The notes: generated by a model not told the origin, from the letters alone. A DNA stretch of 64,000 nt from Takakia lepidozioides (GCA_030704615.1 CM060732.1:24242001-24306000), one strand, 5' to 3'; counted from the first letter of the stretch, positions 22,042-33,739 are shown. A program made the numbers and translations.

Positions 22042-24144
22042 ATCAATACCTCAATGCTCCTAGGTACTTCAAATCAAGGGTCCTTCATGTGGGCAGGCTC
22101 CTTGTACTCATTTACTTTGAGAGGCAGAAAACAATACCTAATGGATTCCCTGTCCGGAGCTCCATAGTGGATATCAAGATTAAAACCATCAACGAAGTGT
22201 GCTCGACCTTCTATCACGGCAGCTAGCTCTGCTTTCATCAAAGGACTGTTCATCCCACACACAATCCGAAGGAGTTCCTTTGAACGCTCGTGTGAGCAGT
22301 CTGGTGATCTTCGGTTCCTCTGTGAAAGCGATGAGAGGCTAGCTAAGCAGATAAGTTTCAACCACAGCCTCGCATAAGACTAGGCTACAAAAACCAGATC
22401 CAACAAGCATCACTTCAAAGAACAATCCACAAGTTTTGAACACACCAACGTCAATGCCACTATGGACATAAGATTGACGTAGTGAACAACTCAAATCACA
22501 ATGGCAGACCTGACACACAGATTCTTAAGTGGCACTAGTAGGAACTCAAAATAACTGGGTAGGAAAGAGAGATAGACCACCTTATTAGATATGTTATCCG
22601 GCCATTGCAAAAAATATGCCATGAGCTTCTGCCAAAGCCATTCTATGCTGAATCCTTGGCCTGCATGCATTAGCAGATCCTACTTGGCTGAGTCTCATTG
22701 TGGATAGGCTCTCCACTAAATTCCCTCTCTGTCTCCCCCCTCACACACCCACAAACGAACACAGACTCGCAGTACATTCAGTCTCAGATTGGGGAATCGG
22801 GCAATAGTGCTGGAATTTCTAGCATGACATATAACAGCCCTTACCCCTTTAAGGGTCTTGTGTGAATCATGCACAGGCTCTAAGTTATGTTATTTTGGGG
22901 CTCAGGCTCCATACCTTGGCTGGTAATTGGCTCCGGGAGGATTGCTATCCATGAGAGACCATGCCATCAAGGGATGCCACAGCTTCGTCCACATGGAACA
23001 GTCAAATGCCCTTCAAACTATCCATATAGTGTGACTGCCAATTGTGGCTATGCACTGCCCCAGACAGTCCACAGCAATGTGTGGCACATCTTACATGACT
23101 AGTATCATACATAAAGGAGTGACCTCAATATGCTTGCAGCCCTGTCATAAGTCTCAACCCAAGAGAAAACATGGCGGGTATTTCCTGAGACAGGACATTT
23201 CAGAGCGACCATTGGTCACAAGCAAGCCACACTCATAAGTACCTCCCTCTGTATCTTGAAACCAGGGGAAAGAAATCGATAGGTAAGTTTTCCTTCAAAG
23301 TGAGCTTATGCCACCCACATGCCGGTAGTTTCTGCTGGCATGGGTCTAGACAGTGTGGAGCCGGGATCTTCGACGCACACAAGCAAAAAGAACACGCCAA
23401 GGATCGGTTGAAAATACCTTTATTCGGCTTCCCTGGAGGCTGAGGAGCCATAGCCTGATCTTGAAACGACCTCCGCCTCAGTATTGCCAAGATGGATGTC
23501 CATTTCAGCTCCATAGCTATGCCTGCTGGTCTGCTGCATGATAACAGGCTCCCCACCCTTTCACTGCAAAGACAGGAAAGGGCCTTGAGTATGCCCTCTC
23601 CCTGCAAGCGCAGTAGAGGGGCGCAGCATCCTGGCATCCCTGTAAGACCTTATGGGTGTTTCTCTGCACAACCTACGTTGTGCAAAACCCTCCTCTAATT
23701 TCCATGTCCGTTACCCAAGCCTTTCCTCCCATTAGGGCAAGAGAAGTGTCGCTTTGTGCTGTAATCGGGCTTCCGCCTGTGCATCACTCCTACTCCGTGA
23801 ATGTGATATCTTCACGAAGTGATGATGGTACACCAGATGAAGAAGATGTCGTGGAGTTATACGCAATTCAACAGAGGAGGAGAGGGACCACACTTTTATA
23901 ATGAACTGATGTGCCCAAGTTTTCTGGATCTGTATGATGGTGATGCAATCGACGTCTCTGACCGAGAATCTGTCTCTTGGAGGAGACCCATTGATCATCA
24001 GCCATTGCAAAGTCAGTGACCGAAGAGGGTGACTGTCTTCTTGTAAGATACCTCTTTCTTCAACCACGAATTGAGAACTCAGGGAGGGCCTATTCATTAT
24101 AGGTGGTAAGCTTCGTTGGGGTAGACCATGCGGAGTTAGTCACT
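22042..24144. other. Upstream flank of the PPR gene, no feature recognised
   Basis: I see no conserved gene, RNA or transposon end in these 2.1 kb. Open frames on the minus strand at 22,074-22,361 and 23,233-23,637 lack family motifs, and the first has no ATG at its start. Confidence 0.45.
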
Positions 24145-24321
24145 TCCTGGAATGAGAAGCTGCCTGCAATAGAATGTACTCATAAGACGTTGTTTGCCGT
24201 AGCCTTGTGGCCATTCACCCCGCGCCCAGCTTGAGCGGAACACAAAGAGACAGGAACTACCTTTGTCAGGGGCTTACGCCGGTAGTAGGACCCTGTAATG
24301 GGAAGCTGCCTGCAATAGAAT
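24145..24321 (-). mobile_element. LINE 3' fragment in reverse orientation with long target duplication
   Basis: The complement of 24,176-24,290 matches the last part of the LINE family (from the GTCAGCCCCTGAC region to GAGTAC). It is flanked by direct copies of a 31-base segment at 24,145-24,175 and 24,291-24,321 that differ at only a few positions and share GAAGCTGCCTGCAATAGAAT. This is the longest and least ambiguous target duplication of the family here. Confidence 0.82.
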
Positions 24322-24654
24322 CTTGACTGAGAGGAGTGCTTACAACTTATCTTTCGTTTCCGGACAGATACAACCCTGGAGGAAAGAAATAAGGTAAATC
24401 AATTGGAGACCCTCCCCAGCTCTTGAGGCCCAATAAGATAGAATGTCAATTGCATCAAGTCGCCAGGATTCCCAGGATTTTCTTCATGCACATTGATTCT
24501 GGTTCAAAAATCATATTTAATTTATGATCATCACAATGCATTGACTGTTGCATTCAATCACACAACCAAGTGCTTTTAGGCTCTGTAAAATCTTTGCAGA
24601 AGAAAAAAGATTTAAGTTTCTGCCTTTTCGTGCATATATCTCAAGTTGTTTCAT

Positions 24655-24934
24655 GAACTTGGCAAGCTCCATCTTGGAAGTGGTGATAGTGGTTGCCATC
24701 CCGCTCAACAACAACTCTCCCACAATCGCGGAGATGAAGTTGGTGGCGGTGTTGGTCGGCCTTGATTTCCTCTATTTGTGAATGCAGTGAAGGAATGCAC
24801 CGGCTAGCAACCTCAATGCCGCTCTGCCCAGCCTCCCTTATGACAACGTCCCCTATCGTTCTTCTTATCGTAGCTCCACCTGCAGCCGCAGCAGAGATTT
24901 TCGACAGAAGAACATATCCTGCAACACTGTCTTG
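24655..24934 (-). pseudogene. Degraded PPR E/DYW-domain relic
   Basis: On the minus strand the sequence reads AGYVLLSKISAAAAGG, then SLHSQIEEIKAD, and then, after an internal deletion and frame change, ERDGNHYHHFQDGAC. These align with the E, E+ and last DYW blocks of the gene at 1-525 ([41 protein letters not shown]). The HxE and CxxC zinc motifs and the final DYW are missing. It lies on the same strand as the truncated PPR gene at 20,230-22,041 but 2.6 kb upstream of its start, so it is not simply that gene's missing end. Confidence 0.75.
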
Positions 24935-25079
24935 TGTATAATTTTTTTGCTTGAAATTGTTTTAAGAATCTTCTTTTTCTTTTCTTTTTAAAGGAAACCT
25001 GGGAGCGACTGCTCACAATTCAGGCCCTTGAGGAGGGGGAAAAATTAACCCCCTTTCAGATAAGCCATTAGGCACACAG

Positions 25080-25844
25080 GTGGAAACCAGTGTTGGGCGG
25101 TTACCCGCCGGGACCCAGGTTAACCGCCGGTTCAGGTTCAGGTTGACCGGAACCGGGCCCATTCCTACATAACCTGACCCGGAACCAGAACCTGCCAATG
25201 GGGATCGGCGCAGAACCGAACCAGCGGTTCTGGGTGTGAGAACAGGAGAACTGGGCGAGGGGGGATAAAAACGGTGCTTGACCCCTTGGTGGGGCTGGTG
25301 GGCCCAGGGCAAAACTTATTTAATGCTCTCAAGCTCCTGAGATCCTGGGTTCAATGCTTGAAGGCCATAAGATTCTATGTTCAATGCTTCAGCGCCATGA
25401 GATCTTGGGTTCAATCTCCAGCTCCATGATATCCTGGCTAAGTTCATTAATAAAATGTTTGAAGATGCCAATACTTGCCAGGTGTATTTTTGTTTGTTTT
25501 TTTGTGTTAGTGAAAACTAACAAAATCGTTGGATTTTAGTTCAAATATGTGAATACACTATTATTTAATCTACCAGACTGATAAAATATTTTAAATCTAA
25601 TTAAATTAAACAAATATATTTTTAAAATAGAACCGGAACCTAACCGGGAACTGATGGTTTTTATCAGCAACTAACCGGTAACCGGAACCGCCCCCATGTT
25701 TAAAAGTTGGATCCGGAACCGGACCGGAACCGGCTCCAAAAAAAATAACCGGAACCGGATCCGGAACCGTCTCTTGAAATAATTGTGGAACCGAAACTGA
25801 AGGTTCCTTCACAAATGCAAGAACCGCCCAACACTGGTGGAAAC
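25080..25844. mobile_element. Non-autonomous hAT-superfamily DNA transposon
   Basis: The element spans 25,088-25,836 (749 bp). It has perfect 15-bp terminal inverted repeats (CAGTGTTGGGCGGTT and its complement) and a perfect 8-bp target duplication GTGGAAAC at 25,080-25,087 and 25,837-25,844. The 8-bp duplication and CA..TG ends are typical of hAT elements. The 250 or so bases near each end are packed with CCGGAACC/GGTTCCGG-type motifs in both orientations, probably subterminal transposase-binding sites. The centre is AT-rich and has no transposase frame. Confidence 0.92.
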
Positions 25845-26758
25845 GTCACCACCAGACCAACCGGTCACAAACAATCCACACTACCAAGGAGGGCAGCGGG
25901 TTTGAACCCCGAACCACCAGGCCGACACGATGTACTTTTTCTTTTTCCTTTTCTTTTTTAAAGACAAAGGGACAGAGGCCCTTTTAATCAAATTAAATCA
26001 GATAAATGTTCACAAAAAGTCAAAATTGTGGACAGAAGAGGAAAAAATAACTTTTTTTCATTTTTGAGAATGGTGGCCATGAGCAGAACTTTATTTGGGA
26101 TTATTAGAGGGAAAAAATTAAAACCCTCATGTACACCATAAGGTACACACTACACACGATGTAGTCAGTGAAAAAAACGATCATTGCTACTCCGAAAGAG
26201 TAAATTACAAACTACCAGGGAGAAAGGCCTTTGAAGTTAGGCCGAAATATATTAAATATGAGGAAAAAATAACCTCATATGACTGCCATGGAGGTTGAGA
26301 TAACGGACACTGCCCCCTAAGACCAGGACAATCATGAAGAAGAGCCTAGCATAAGTCTATGAGGAACACCCCTCTCGTACTCTTAGAGGGGTTCCAAACA
26401 TACCCTAAGCTTTAGATTTTCCATTCTTAAAGCTACGTTGATGCCTCCAGTTCACATCCGACTTTTCACCATCAACAAGAGAGTGAGCACTAATGGAGCT
26501 CCCAGCACATTGGGAGGTTGTTGATTCAGAGGTTCTGGCGCACAGTCAATCTCCTTTAGCCAGGTGATTTCAAAGCAAGCGAGAAACTGCAGACATTAAG
26601 TTTGAGTGAACCCTATACAAGATTACTCTAACACATGGCATCTATCCTTCATAAACAAAAGAGCATCTAGATTTTCAGATGTTCCATAAGGTGTGAACAT
26701 GCAAGATGCCCTCACCGGACATGAACTCCAGACCCCTTGGGTATGATAAGGAAGGACA
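25845..26758. other. Spacer between the hAT and CACTA elements
   Basis: No gene, RNA or transposon end is recognised in this 0.9-kb AT-rich stretch. Confidence 0.45.
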
Positions 26759-27881
26759 TAACACTACATGAAAAGGGGAAGGGGGGGGGGGGGGGTTTTC
26801 GCCGCCACGGCAACGCCGCAGCCACGCTGCGGCGTCGTAAAACAGCCCTTTTCGGGCAAGGGGGAAGAACCAAATTTGCGACGCCCGGGCGCCAAAAAAA
26901 AAAAAAAAAAAAAAAACCTACTCTGCAAGACAGAATTAGCACCGTCCAGGGGTCGCAAAATGCGACACCAGGAGGTCGCAATTTAAGGGGGTACATTTGA
27001 ATTTGGGCGGGAAAATTTGAATTTGAAATTTGAATTTCAAAAACTTGTTGATCATTGACTCTGGCGTTGACCATTGACTCCGGTTCTGTCTAATGGCGAT
27101 ATGTTCATTGTTCTACATATATCATGCAATGCATACTTGAACCTAAGACCTCCACGTTATAACATTTCTAAGACACTACAGATTAACCAACACACCTACG
27201 CTACATCTATGTATCACAAAAGCAATCTAAATATATATATATATAAAGATTTCCTTCAAGTTCCTTCTAAGGAGATCCCTCTTGTGATGCCGAGGAGTTG
27301 TAACCTCCACAGCCTTAGTGCCCAGCCCCAGCCCTAGCGTCATCGCCATTGTTGCACCCCCCACCGCCAGGCGCCCCAAGCGATGGCCTTGTGATGACGT
27401 AAGCTGACTACAACACCATTGCGACCCCCTGTGGCGACGTCGTTGCGACCCCCTGGCGTCACAGCGTTGGGCGTCCCAGCGCGGGGCGCCCTCAGCGACG
27501 CTTTTGTGAAGTTAAGGCCGCAAAACCCATAAAAAATAAAAATAAACAAACTCCTATTGTGGTGATGTTGTTGCGATGCCAGGGCGTCGCAGAGGCGCTG
27601 GGACGCCCTCAATGACGCTTTTGCAACGCCGAGGCGTCGCAACGTTTTTTTTTTTTTTTTTTTCGGCGTCCCAAAAAAATAAATCCGTCGCAGCGAGGGC
27701 CATCTTTCCCCCTTCATGCCACCTTACGACGGCTAGGCGTCGCAATGGTGTCGCAGCAGGGGATTGCGACGCCCCAGCGTCGTAAAAAAATGTCGCGGAC
27801 TCGACGTTGCGGGCTCAACGCCGCGCGGGGCGTGGGGGCACGGCTGGCAACGCAAAACCCCTCCCATTTGTTGTAGTGTAA
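26759..27881. mobile_element. Non-autonomous CACTA (En/Spm)-type element, GC-rich
   Basis: The element spans 26,762-27,878 (1,117 bp). The left end reads CACTACATGAAAAGGG and the complement of the right end reads CACTACAACAAATGGG. Both are followed by a G-run and GGTTTT. A 3-bp duplication TAA lies at 26,759-26,761 and 27,879-27,881, as expected for CACTA elements. The interior is rich in GCGTCGCAA/TTGCGACGC-type repeats in both orientations. It also has an A22 tract near 26,895 and a T19 tract near 27,644. No transposase frame is present. Confidence 0.85.
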
Positions 27882-28201
27882 GTTCAACAAAATGACATAA
27901 GGGTAAAAGAAGAAATCCGGTCTCTACAAAGCATAGAAAGAATGCATAAGTACTTGCCAGACGGAAGAATGAATCTGACAATGCAACAAACAGTTCCATT
28001 GAGTGATTGGGATATTCAATTTAAAGATTGTATATGTCCTAAACACTCTTCCATATTTGTTTGTCATTGAGACCTTTGCCTACACTAAACCCTAAGAATT
28101 TTTTTCGAATGTTTGAAAGTTTTTGTTTTTTTTTTTTTTACCCCCAAGCCTTGGGGTAGGATAGAGCAGTTTGAATATTTAATTGAAATTTTTATAGGTC
28201 C
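27882..28201. other. Spacer, no feature recognised
   Basis: AT-rich sequence with a T-run near 28,127. No coding frame or element end is seen. Confidence 0.4.
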
Positions 28202-29195
28202 TTACACATGTTCTATATTTGCTCGGTGATCCAACTGAACATTATCATTGTTCTTTCTCAAGCACAAACCATAGTCCAGTGTGCCTCTTAGATAACGGAA
28301 AATCCGCTTTACTGCAACCCAATGGAATTGCCCAGGGTTAGCCACAATTTGGCTTACAACCCCCACTGCTTGTGTAATATCTGGCCTAGTACAGACCATT
28401 GCATACATGAGACTTCCCACAACACTGATAGGGAACATTTCTCATTGTTTCCAAGTCTGCAGCACTCTTAGGACTCATCTCCTTTGAGAGTTTGCAATTT
28501 GGGACAAACGGGGTATTTACCGGCATACTTTCAGCCATACCAAAGCGCCTTAAGATATATTCAAGATACTTACGCTGGTTCAGGTAAATCGTTCGGTCTT
28601 GTCGAACACGAGTTACCGATACCCCAAGCAGTACTGGATCTCTTTCAGATCCACCATTTCAAACTTCATTGAGATATCGTTCTTTGTCTTTTTCAACAGA
28701 GCCAAGTCATTAGAGACCAAAATCAGATCATCACGTACAGTGTTATGAGTTTCCATGAGCCCTCTTATAGTAAACACTATAATCAGCAAAGCTCCTCTCA
28801 AACTCTTCAGCCATGAAATATGCATCAATCTTAGCATTCCATGCCCAATGGGATTGCTTCAAACTATACAAAGACTTGAGGAGCTTACACATCATCCTCT
28901 CCTTCTCTTTTACAGCAAATCCCTTCGGCTGGTCCATGTATATTTTTTCCATAAGATCTCCATTGAGAAAGGCTGTACATACATCCATCTGATGTACCTC
29001 AAGATTTTCAACAGCAGAAAACGCTAGAATCACTCGAATTGACTCCATCCATGCAACAGGGGAGAATGTTTCATTGTAATCAATACTTTCAATTTGCAAA
29101 AACCCCTTTGCAACCAAGCGCGCTTTGTACCTTACTACAGAACCATCTGCATTGTACTTAAACTTGAAAACTTCTGACCAAGTTTCTACTACCTA
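28202..29195 (-). pseudogene. Ty1/copia reverse transcriptase relic
   Basis: Minus-strand frames give copia-type reverse transcriptase blocks in order: YKARLVAKGF, NETFSPVAWMES, QMDVCTAFLNGDLMEKIYM, then MYAMVCTRPDITQAVGVV and FRYLRGTLDYGL towards the 3' end. The catalytic YVDD region is degenerate (LVSND) and the frame is broken at several places (for example near 28,745 and 28,440). No matching LTR, gag or integrase is seen next to it, so this is a fragment. Confidence 0.88.
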
Positions 29196-29197
29196 GA

Positions 29198-29533
29198 GTT
29201 ACTGTGATGACAAGTCAGGCTTCCATAATAGCAATGCTAACAAGTCACAGTTAACAATAGAGATAAGCCTCAGTTAGCTAAAAGATAGCTAAAGTTAGCT
29301 TCAGTTATTAGTGACTCAAGTCATTATACCAGAATAGCAGGTGGAGATATTTTAAGTAAAAGCATGGAGTTATGTTATAGTTATCTCAGCTATTTCTGGA
29401 TTAGACTTTGAGTATAAATAGGGAGAGCTCGGAGGGTGGACACACAGCTTGTTGTGGTCCTATGGTTGGGTGGAGAGTTCTCAGTAATCAGTTCATCTTT
29501 TATCTCTATTCTCTGTCGAATTCCAACAGTAAC
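29198..29533 (+). mobile_element. Solo LTR (retrotransposon remnant)
   Basis: A 326-bp unit at 29,203-29,528 starts TGTGATGACAAG and ends ATTCCAACA, has a TATA element (TATAAATA at 29,413-29,420) and is flanked by the near-identical pentamers GTTAC (29,198-29,202) and GTAAC (29,529-29,533). This is what remains after recombination between two LTRs. Its TATA points along +, opposite to the adjacent copia relic, so it probably belongs to a different insertion. Confidence 0.7.
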
Positions 29534-29556
29534 TAGTCTGGCGTAAAAACCATTCC

Positions 29557-29876
29557 TCATGTGTGATAAACGTTAACGTTCACTGTAGGATTAGTGAAGC
29601 CATAAATGTAGCCTCCCACTTGGCTATTCTGTTGACATTGTTTGATGATGGCATCTAAAAAGTTCCCAGCTTGTTGGCATGGGACACATTGCCCGCAATC
29701 ACCACATATGTCACGCAGCCGTTCGCATCGGCGGCACTAGGACTGGCTCCGCTGACCTGGCATATTGCGCCCGCGTTTACTCCTCCACTTGCAAGTAAGA
29801 GAATCGTGATGAATGCAAAGAGCAGTTGCAGCCTTGAGAGCATGCTACGCACGGATGCCATGCTGAAGGAGGACAT
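29557..29876 (-). pseudogene. Small secreted protein gene with an apparent one-base frameshift
   Basis: An ATG at 29,876 opens a frame with a convincing signal peptide: a hydrophobic core LLFAFITILLLASGG and a likely cleavage after VNA. It is followed by a short mature part with Cys in AICQ and GCVT. That frame stops after KLGTF near 29,655. The minus-strand frame one base over continues without interruption through a Cys-containing segment (DAIIKQCQ) to a TGA at 29,557-29,559. The whole would be about 105 residues. The break lies in a T-run, so a sequencing error is as likely as a real mutation. I do not recognise the family; function unknown. Confidence 0.5.
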
Positions 29877-30433
29877 TGGATGCGGCAGGTAGAGTTGCTG
29901 GGGTATGGCAAGAACTGGGTCGAAAACTGCACAACGCATTTGATTTTGTGTCAATGATACATGTCAAAAACCAAGTGATTAAAGACAAAGCAGAGATAGA
30001 ATTGGCCACATGGCCACATTGAGCAATGTCGAGTGAAGTATACACTATCAAAGAGAAACTCAGAATCGCATTTACGTCGGCATTAAAGGTCTTTCAATTC
30101 CTGTTGGTGCATGTTGTGACACTTTTCAATTGCAAGTTAGAACTCAAAGATAGATAGATTGAAGTGTCCTAGGGCTACATTCAGCGGCCAGTTGACTAAG
30201 CTATGGCGTTTCAGATAACTCGATCACCCTGCACACCCTGCACAGATCAAGACGTCATGAGCTCAACAACAACAACAAAGCTTGAATCCTTGACGTTTGA
30301 TCTGTACATGTTTTCAGGTTGATGAATCCTCTACTAACAGTCATGGTTTCAATTTGGAAGCTGTAATAAGGCTCATATTGAGGCGGTTGTTAGCTCACCG
30401 TCGGTTGGAGGACCTCTAGATGGAAGTGCGTGT
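29877..30433. other. Flank of the small secreted-protein gene
   Basis: No other gene or element end is recognised. The first part is presumably the 5' flank of the minus-strand gene. Confidence 0.4.
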
Positions 30434-32055
30434 CATGGTTTTAGTCATGGTCAACTAGAATTACCTACTTCTAGTTAACTAGGACATTTTGGATAATTAT
30501 ATTTGTATTTAGTGTGTTGGAACTTCATTTGGTCTCACATGCCAAGTGAGGTGTCAAACCTCACTTGGGACATGGGGATGGGTTTTCCCCTTGTGAGTGT
30601 TGAGGAGGGTTCATCTTCTTGTAGTCGAGCCTCCCGAGGCCACACTCGTCACCATAGCTCTAGTACTTGAGATGGAGAGTGGGTGAGGTTTGTATGGTGG
30701 AGTCATTTAGCAAAGGTGTCATTGGCATGACTTATATAACGCGATAGAGTGGTTTCTCCTCTTTCACCATTTCCGTATCACTAGAAGAAGACCTGCTTAC
30801 ATCTGTGAGTGCAAGGTGTTAGCATAGTTAACACTTGTGTGGAGGAGAGCTTGGTAGATAGCTCTTAAGTTACAAGGTGTTGCAGGGTTTGCAAGAGGAA
30901 AACCTTGTGGTGTTTATGTATAAGAGGAGGTCTTCAACGAGAGCAACTAAAGGATTGTTAGTGCTCATTTCACTATCAATCTAGGGTTAAGCAAGCTCAA
31001 TTGTGGATGTTGTGGAAGAGAAGCCAAGGAGCTACATAGGCTTGGGCTTGAAGACAACAAGGGCAAGCACTTGGAGAGCATTAGGAATCTCAAGAGGTTT
31101 GAAGGGAAGCATATGGGTGAAAATTCTATCCATGATGATGTGAAACCAAGCCTAGAGCATTGAAGATCTTGGAGCACACGTGGGAGATCATTGGAGGTGG
31201 TCTTCATGAAGAAAAGAGATTGTGGCTCAAGGCATGCATAACAACTTCAATCATACATTAGCATGTGACAAGACAAGGTAAGGGAAGGTGAAGCTCATGT
31301 ATTCATTCTCTTTTGGCTTAAGTTTTGTGGTGGATGGTTGATCAAGCAAGTGATGCTTATGTGGAGCATGCTTCCCAAGTGTGGCTTCCAATTTCAAGCT
31401 TGAGGAGAGCTAGAAGATAAAGGGAGCAAGTTGATTCCCTTGTGTATGAGGTGATGCATGTGTGGAGCATGCTTTTGGCTTGAGCTTTGCAATTTCAAGC
31501 TTGAGAAGAGTGGCTCTTGAGCTAGTAAGTGAATGGAGCTTGAATGACCAAGGCTGGAAATGAGACAAGGCTTGGTGGCTTGCCAAATGAGGTACAAGCT
31601 TGATTTTGAGTTCTAATGAGAAATTGAGCTTGTTGTGTGGCCAATGCATTGCTAGTTGAGTTGGAGACAAGCTTGAGTAGCTTAAGGTGAAGAAGATCAA
31701 GGGAATTTGCCTTGGTATCCCATAGAATTCATGGATGCTTGAGAGGATTAAACATAGAGCCCCAAAGAGCACAAACCCTAGCTTGGTAAGGCTAAACCTC
31801 AAGGAAATAGAGGGGGAAGTGGCTAAAGCCTAGGGGGGAAAATGAACTATTCTAATGAAGGAAAAATGACTATTGCCAGGGAGAAATGGCTATTCCAAGG
31901 GGGAAATGGCTATTCCTAAGGAGAATACAAAGGGAATACAAGGGGAATACATAGGCCCAAGGGAATACTGGGGGAATATTATGGTATATTCTTAGGAATA
32001 TTCTTAGGGAACTTGGGAACACATTCGGAACGCATTGGGAACATGGTGACATATG

Positions 32056-32330
32056 AAGAGTCCTTGGAGGACTGTTTGGAGGACTGTTTGGGGTCCTTGG
32101 AGGACCATTTGGAGGACCATTGGGAGTCCTTGGAGGACTATTTGGAGGACCATTGGGAATCCTTGGAGGACTATTTGGAAGACCATTGGGAGTCCTTAGA
32201 GGACTGTTTGTGGTCCTTGGAGGACTGTTTGGAGGACCATTTGGAGTTCTTTGGAGGACTGTTTGGGGTCCTTGGAGGCCAATATTTGGCGAGCTTGAGA
32301 AGTCTTTGGCGACTTGTGTGAGGGACTATT
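32056..32330 (+). repeat. Minisatellite of GGAGGAC(C/T)-containing units
   Basis: Units of roughly 27-36 bases built from CTTGGAGGACTGTTTGGAGG and GACCATTTGGAGTCC repeat about eight to ten times with small changes, within the putative LTR/leader. Confidence 0.85.
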
Positions 32331-33077
32331 TGGGGTCCTCGAGGGCTAAGTTTTGGCAGGCTCTTGGGGCCTTGGTGTACTGTTTTGGAGTCCCATTGTG
32401 TAAGGATTGGGAGCCTTAGTAAGATTGTTTGAGAGACATATTCTTGAGGGCCCCTGGAGAGTTATTTGAGAGACCCTTGAAAGGTAGTCTTGTCTATTGT
32501 TCAAGCAAAAGAGTGTGGAGATAGGGTAGTGGGATGAGGGCATGCTGGGATTAGGAATTGTTGTAGTCTCTCTTCCTTGTAGTCTTTCACCCTCTCTGTA
32601 GGCCAAAACCTTTCCGTAGGTGGAGGCAAGAGTCAGTCCGGGTTTGGGCTGGGGTGTCATTGCAGGAGCAATACTGTGGAGTGTTTTTGGTGTGGGGGAG
32701 TTGCTGTCTTGATTTTCTTGTATTTGGATCCCATCCATACCTGCATGCTTGACTGTGCGCTATGTTAGCTTTGTGTGGGCGCTTGTTTTCATAGGAGGTT
32801 GGTCCGGATTTGATCACTGGTCAATCCTAGAGCGTGCTGTCGGTGGTGAGGCTGGGGTGATGACCAATCAGGCCATCATTGTTTCTCTTATGGTGAGGCT
32901 GGGTTGATGACCTGCAAACCATATGAGTGCTTGCGGTGGATGTAGGTGCAGGTTTATGTTACGAACCTAGTAGTCTAAGTCATAAGCCACAACAGGTTCT
33001 CTACCCGGTTTACCTTGTGGAAAGGGGGATTAGAGACAAGTTTACAACAGGTGTGGTTGTGAGTTTTCATCACGGAG

Positions 33078-33735
33078 ATGCCACTAGTTGCTGAGGAGAG
33101 TGCCGGTACGAGCACTAGCGATACTAGTGGGTATACAAGACGAGGTGTGCGGTTTAGGCCACCTTCAGTGTCTTCTGAGGAAGGTTCAGACTCAGAATTA
33201 GGAGGATTCTCGCCGAGGGTGCAAGCCATTTCCGTGCCATTGTTGTGGGATACGATGGAGGAAATGTATGGAGCTACCAAGGGGCCACGTCGGTACTCTG
33301 GAGCTGTGGGCACCATCGAGCTTGATGATTTCATACAGGAGTTTGATAGTTGGTGTGATTTGCAGCAGATGCGCAATCCACAATTGTTTACGCCTTTTAT
33401 GGCATGGAAGGGGTTGTTTCAGCACCTTGATGGGCCGTCTATGGATGACTACCATGAGTTTAGGCAGGGACATGAGGTGGAGATTGAGGAATGACGGGTG
33501 TATTGGTCACCTGACTATGTCTCCATCACTAGAGACACAAGGGCAGTGGTGACACCGACAGCTACACTGGCAGCTTCTGCAAGTAGCAGTAGGATGTCAA
33601 GTGGAACAAGAGCTGGGAAGTCCACCCAAGCTCCTGCTGCAGCACCAACACCCGTACCTGCCTTTAACCCAGTTGTGGAGTTCTTCGAGGAGTTAAGGAG
33701 AAACTACCAGGGGATAAGGACGGAGAAACTACGGA
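33078..33735 (+). pseudogene. Gypsy gag N-terminal fragment
   Basis: The ATG at 33,078 starts a frame of 138 codons ending in TGA at 33,492-33,494. The same frame continues open to about 33,735 after that stop. Blocks such as IELDDFIQEFDSWCDLQQ and LFTPFMAWKGLFQHL resemble the start of plant gypsy capsid domains. No zinc knuckle, protease or polymerase follows, because the sequence changes at 33,740. Confidence 0.55.
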
Positions 33736-33739
33736 GCTT

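Larger units (their letters stand above)
30434..33739 (+). mobile_element. Ty3/gypsy-like retrotransposon relic: LTR/leader and gag 5' part
   Basis: The stretch from about 30,434 (TGTCATGG) to 33,000 has the look of a long LTR and leader, with no coding content, a TATATAA near 30,735 and a minisatellite. It is followed by a gag-like frame (ATG at 33,078). A segment GCATCTGTGAGTGC-like near 30,795 recurs at 62,345. Exact LTR borders and a primer site could not be set. The gag part ends at the CACTA-like terminus at 33,740, which appears to have inserted into it. Confidence 0.5.

Noticed and set aside
22074-22361. Minus-strand 95-codon frame as a small gene
   Set aside because: It has no ATG at its start, no family motif, and lies in the upstream flank of the PPR gene.
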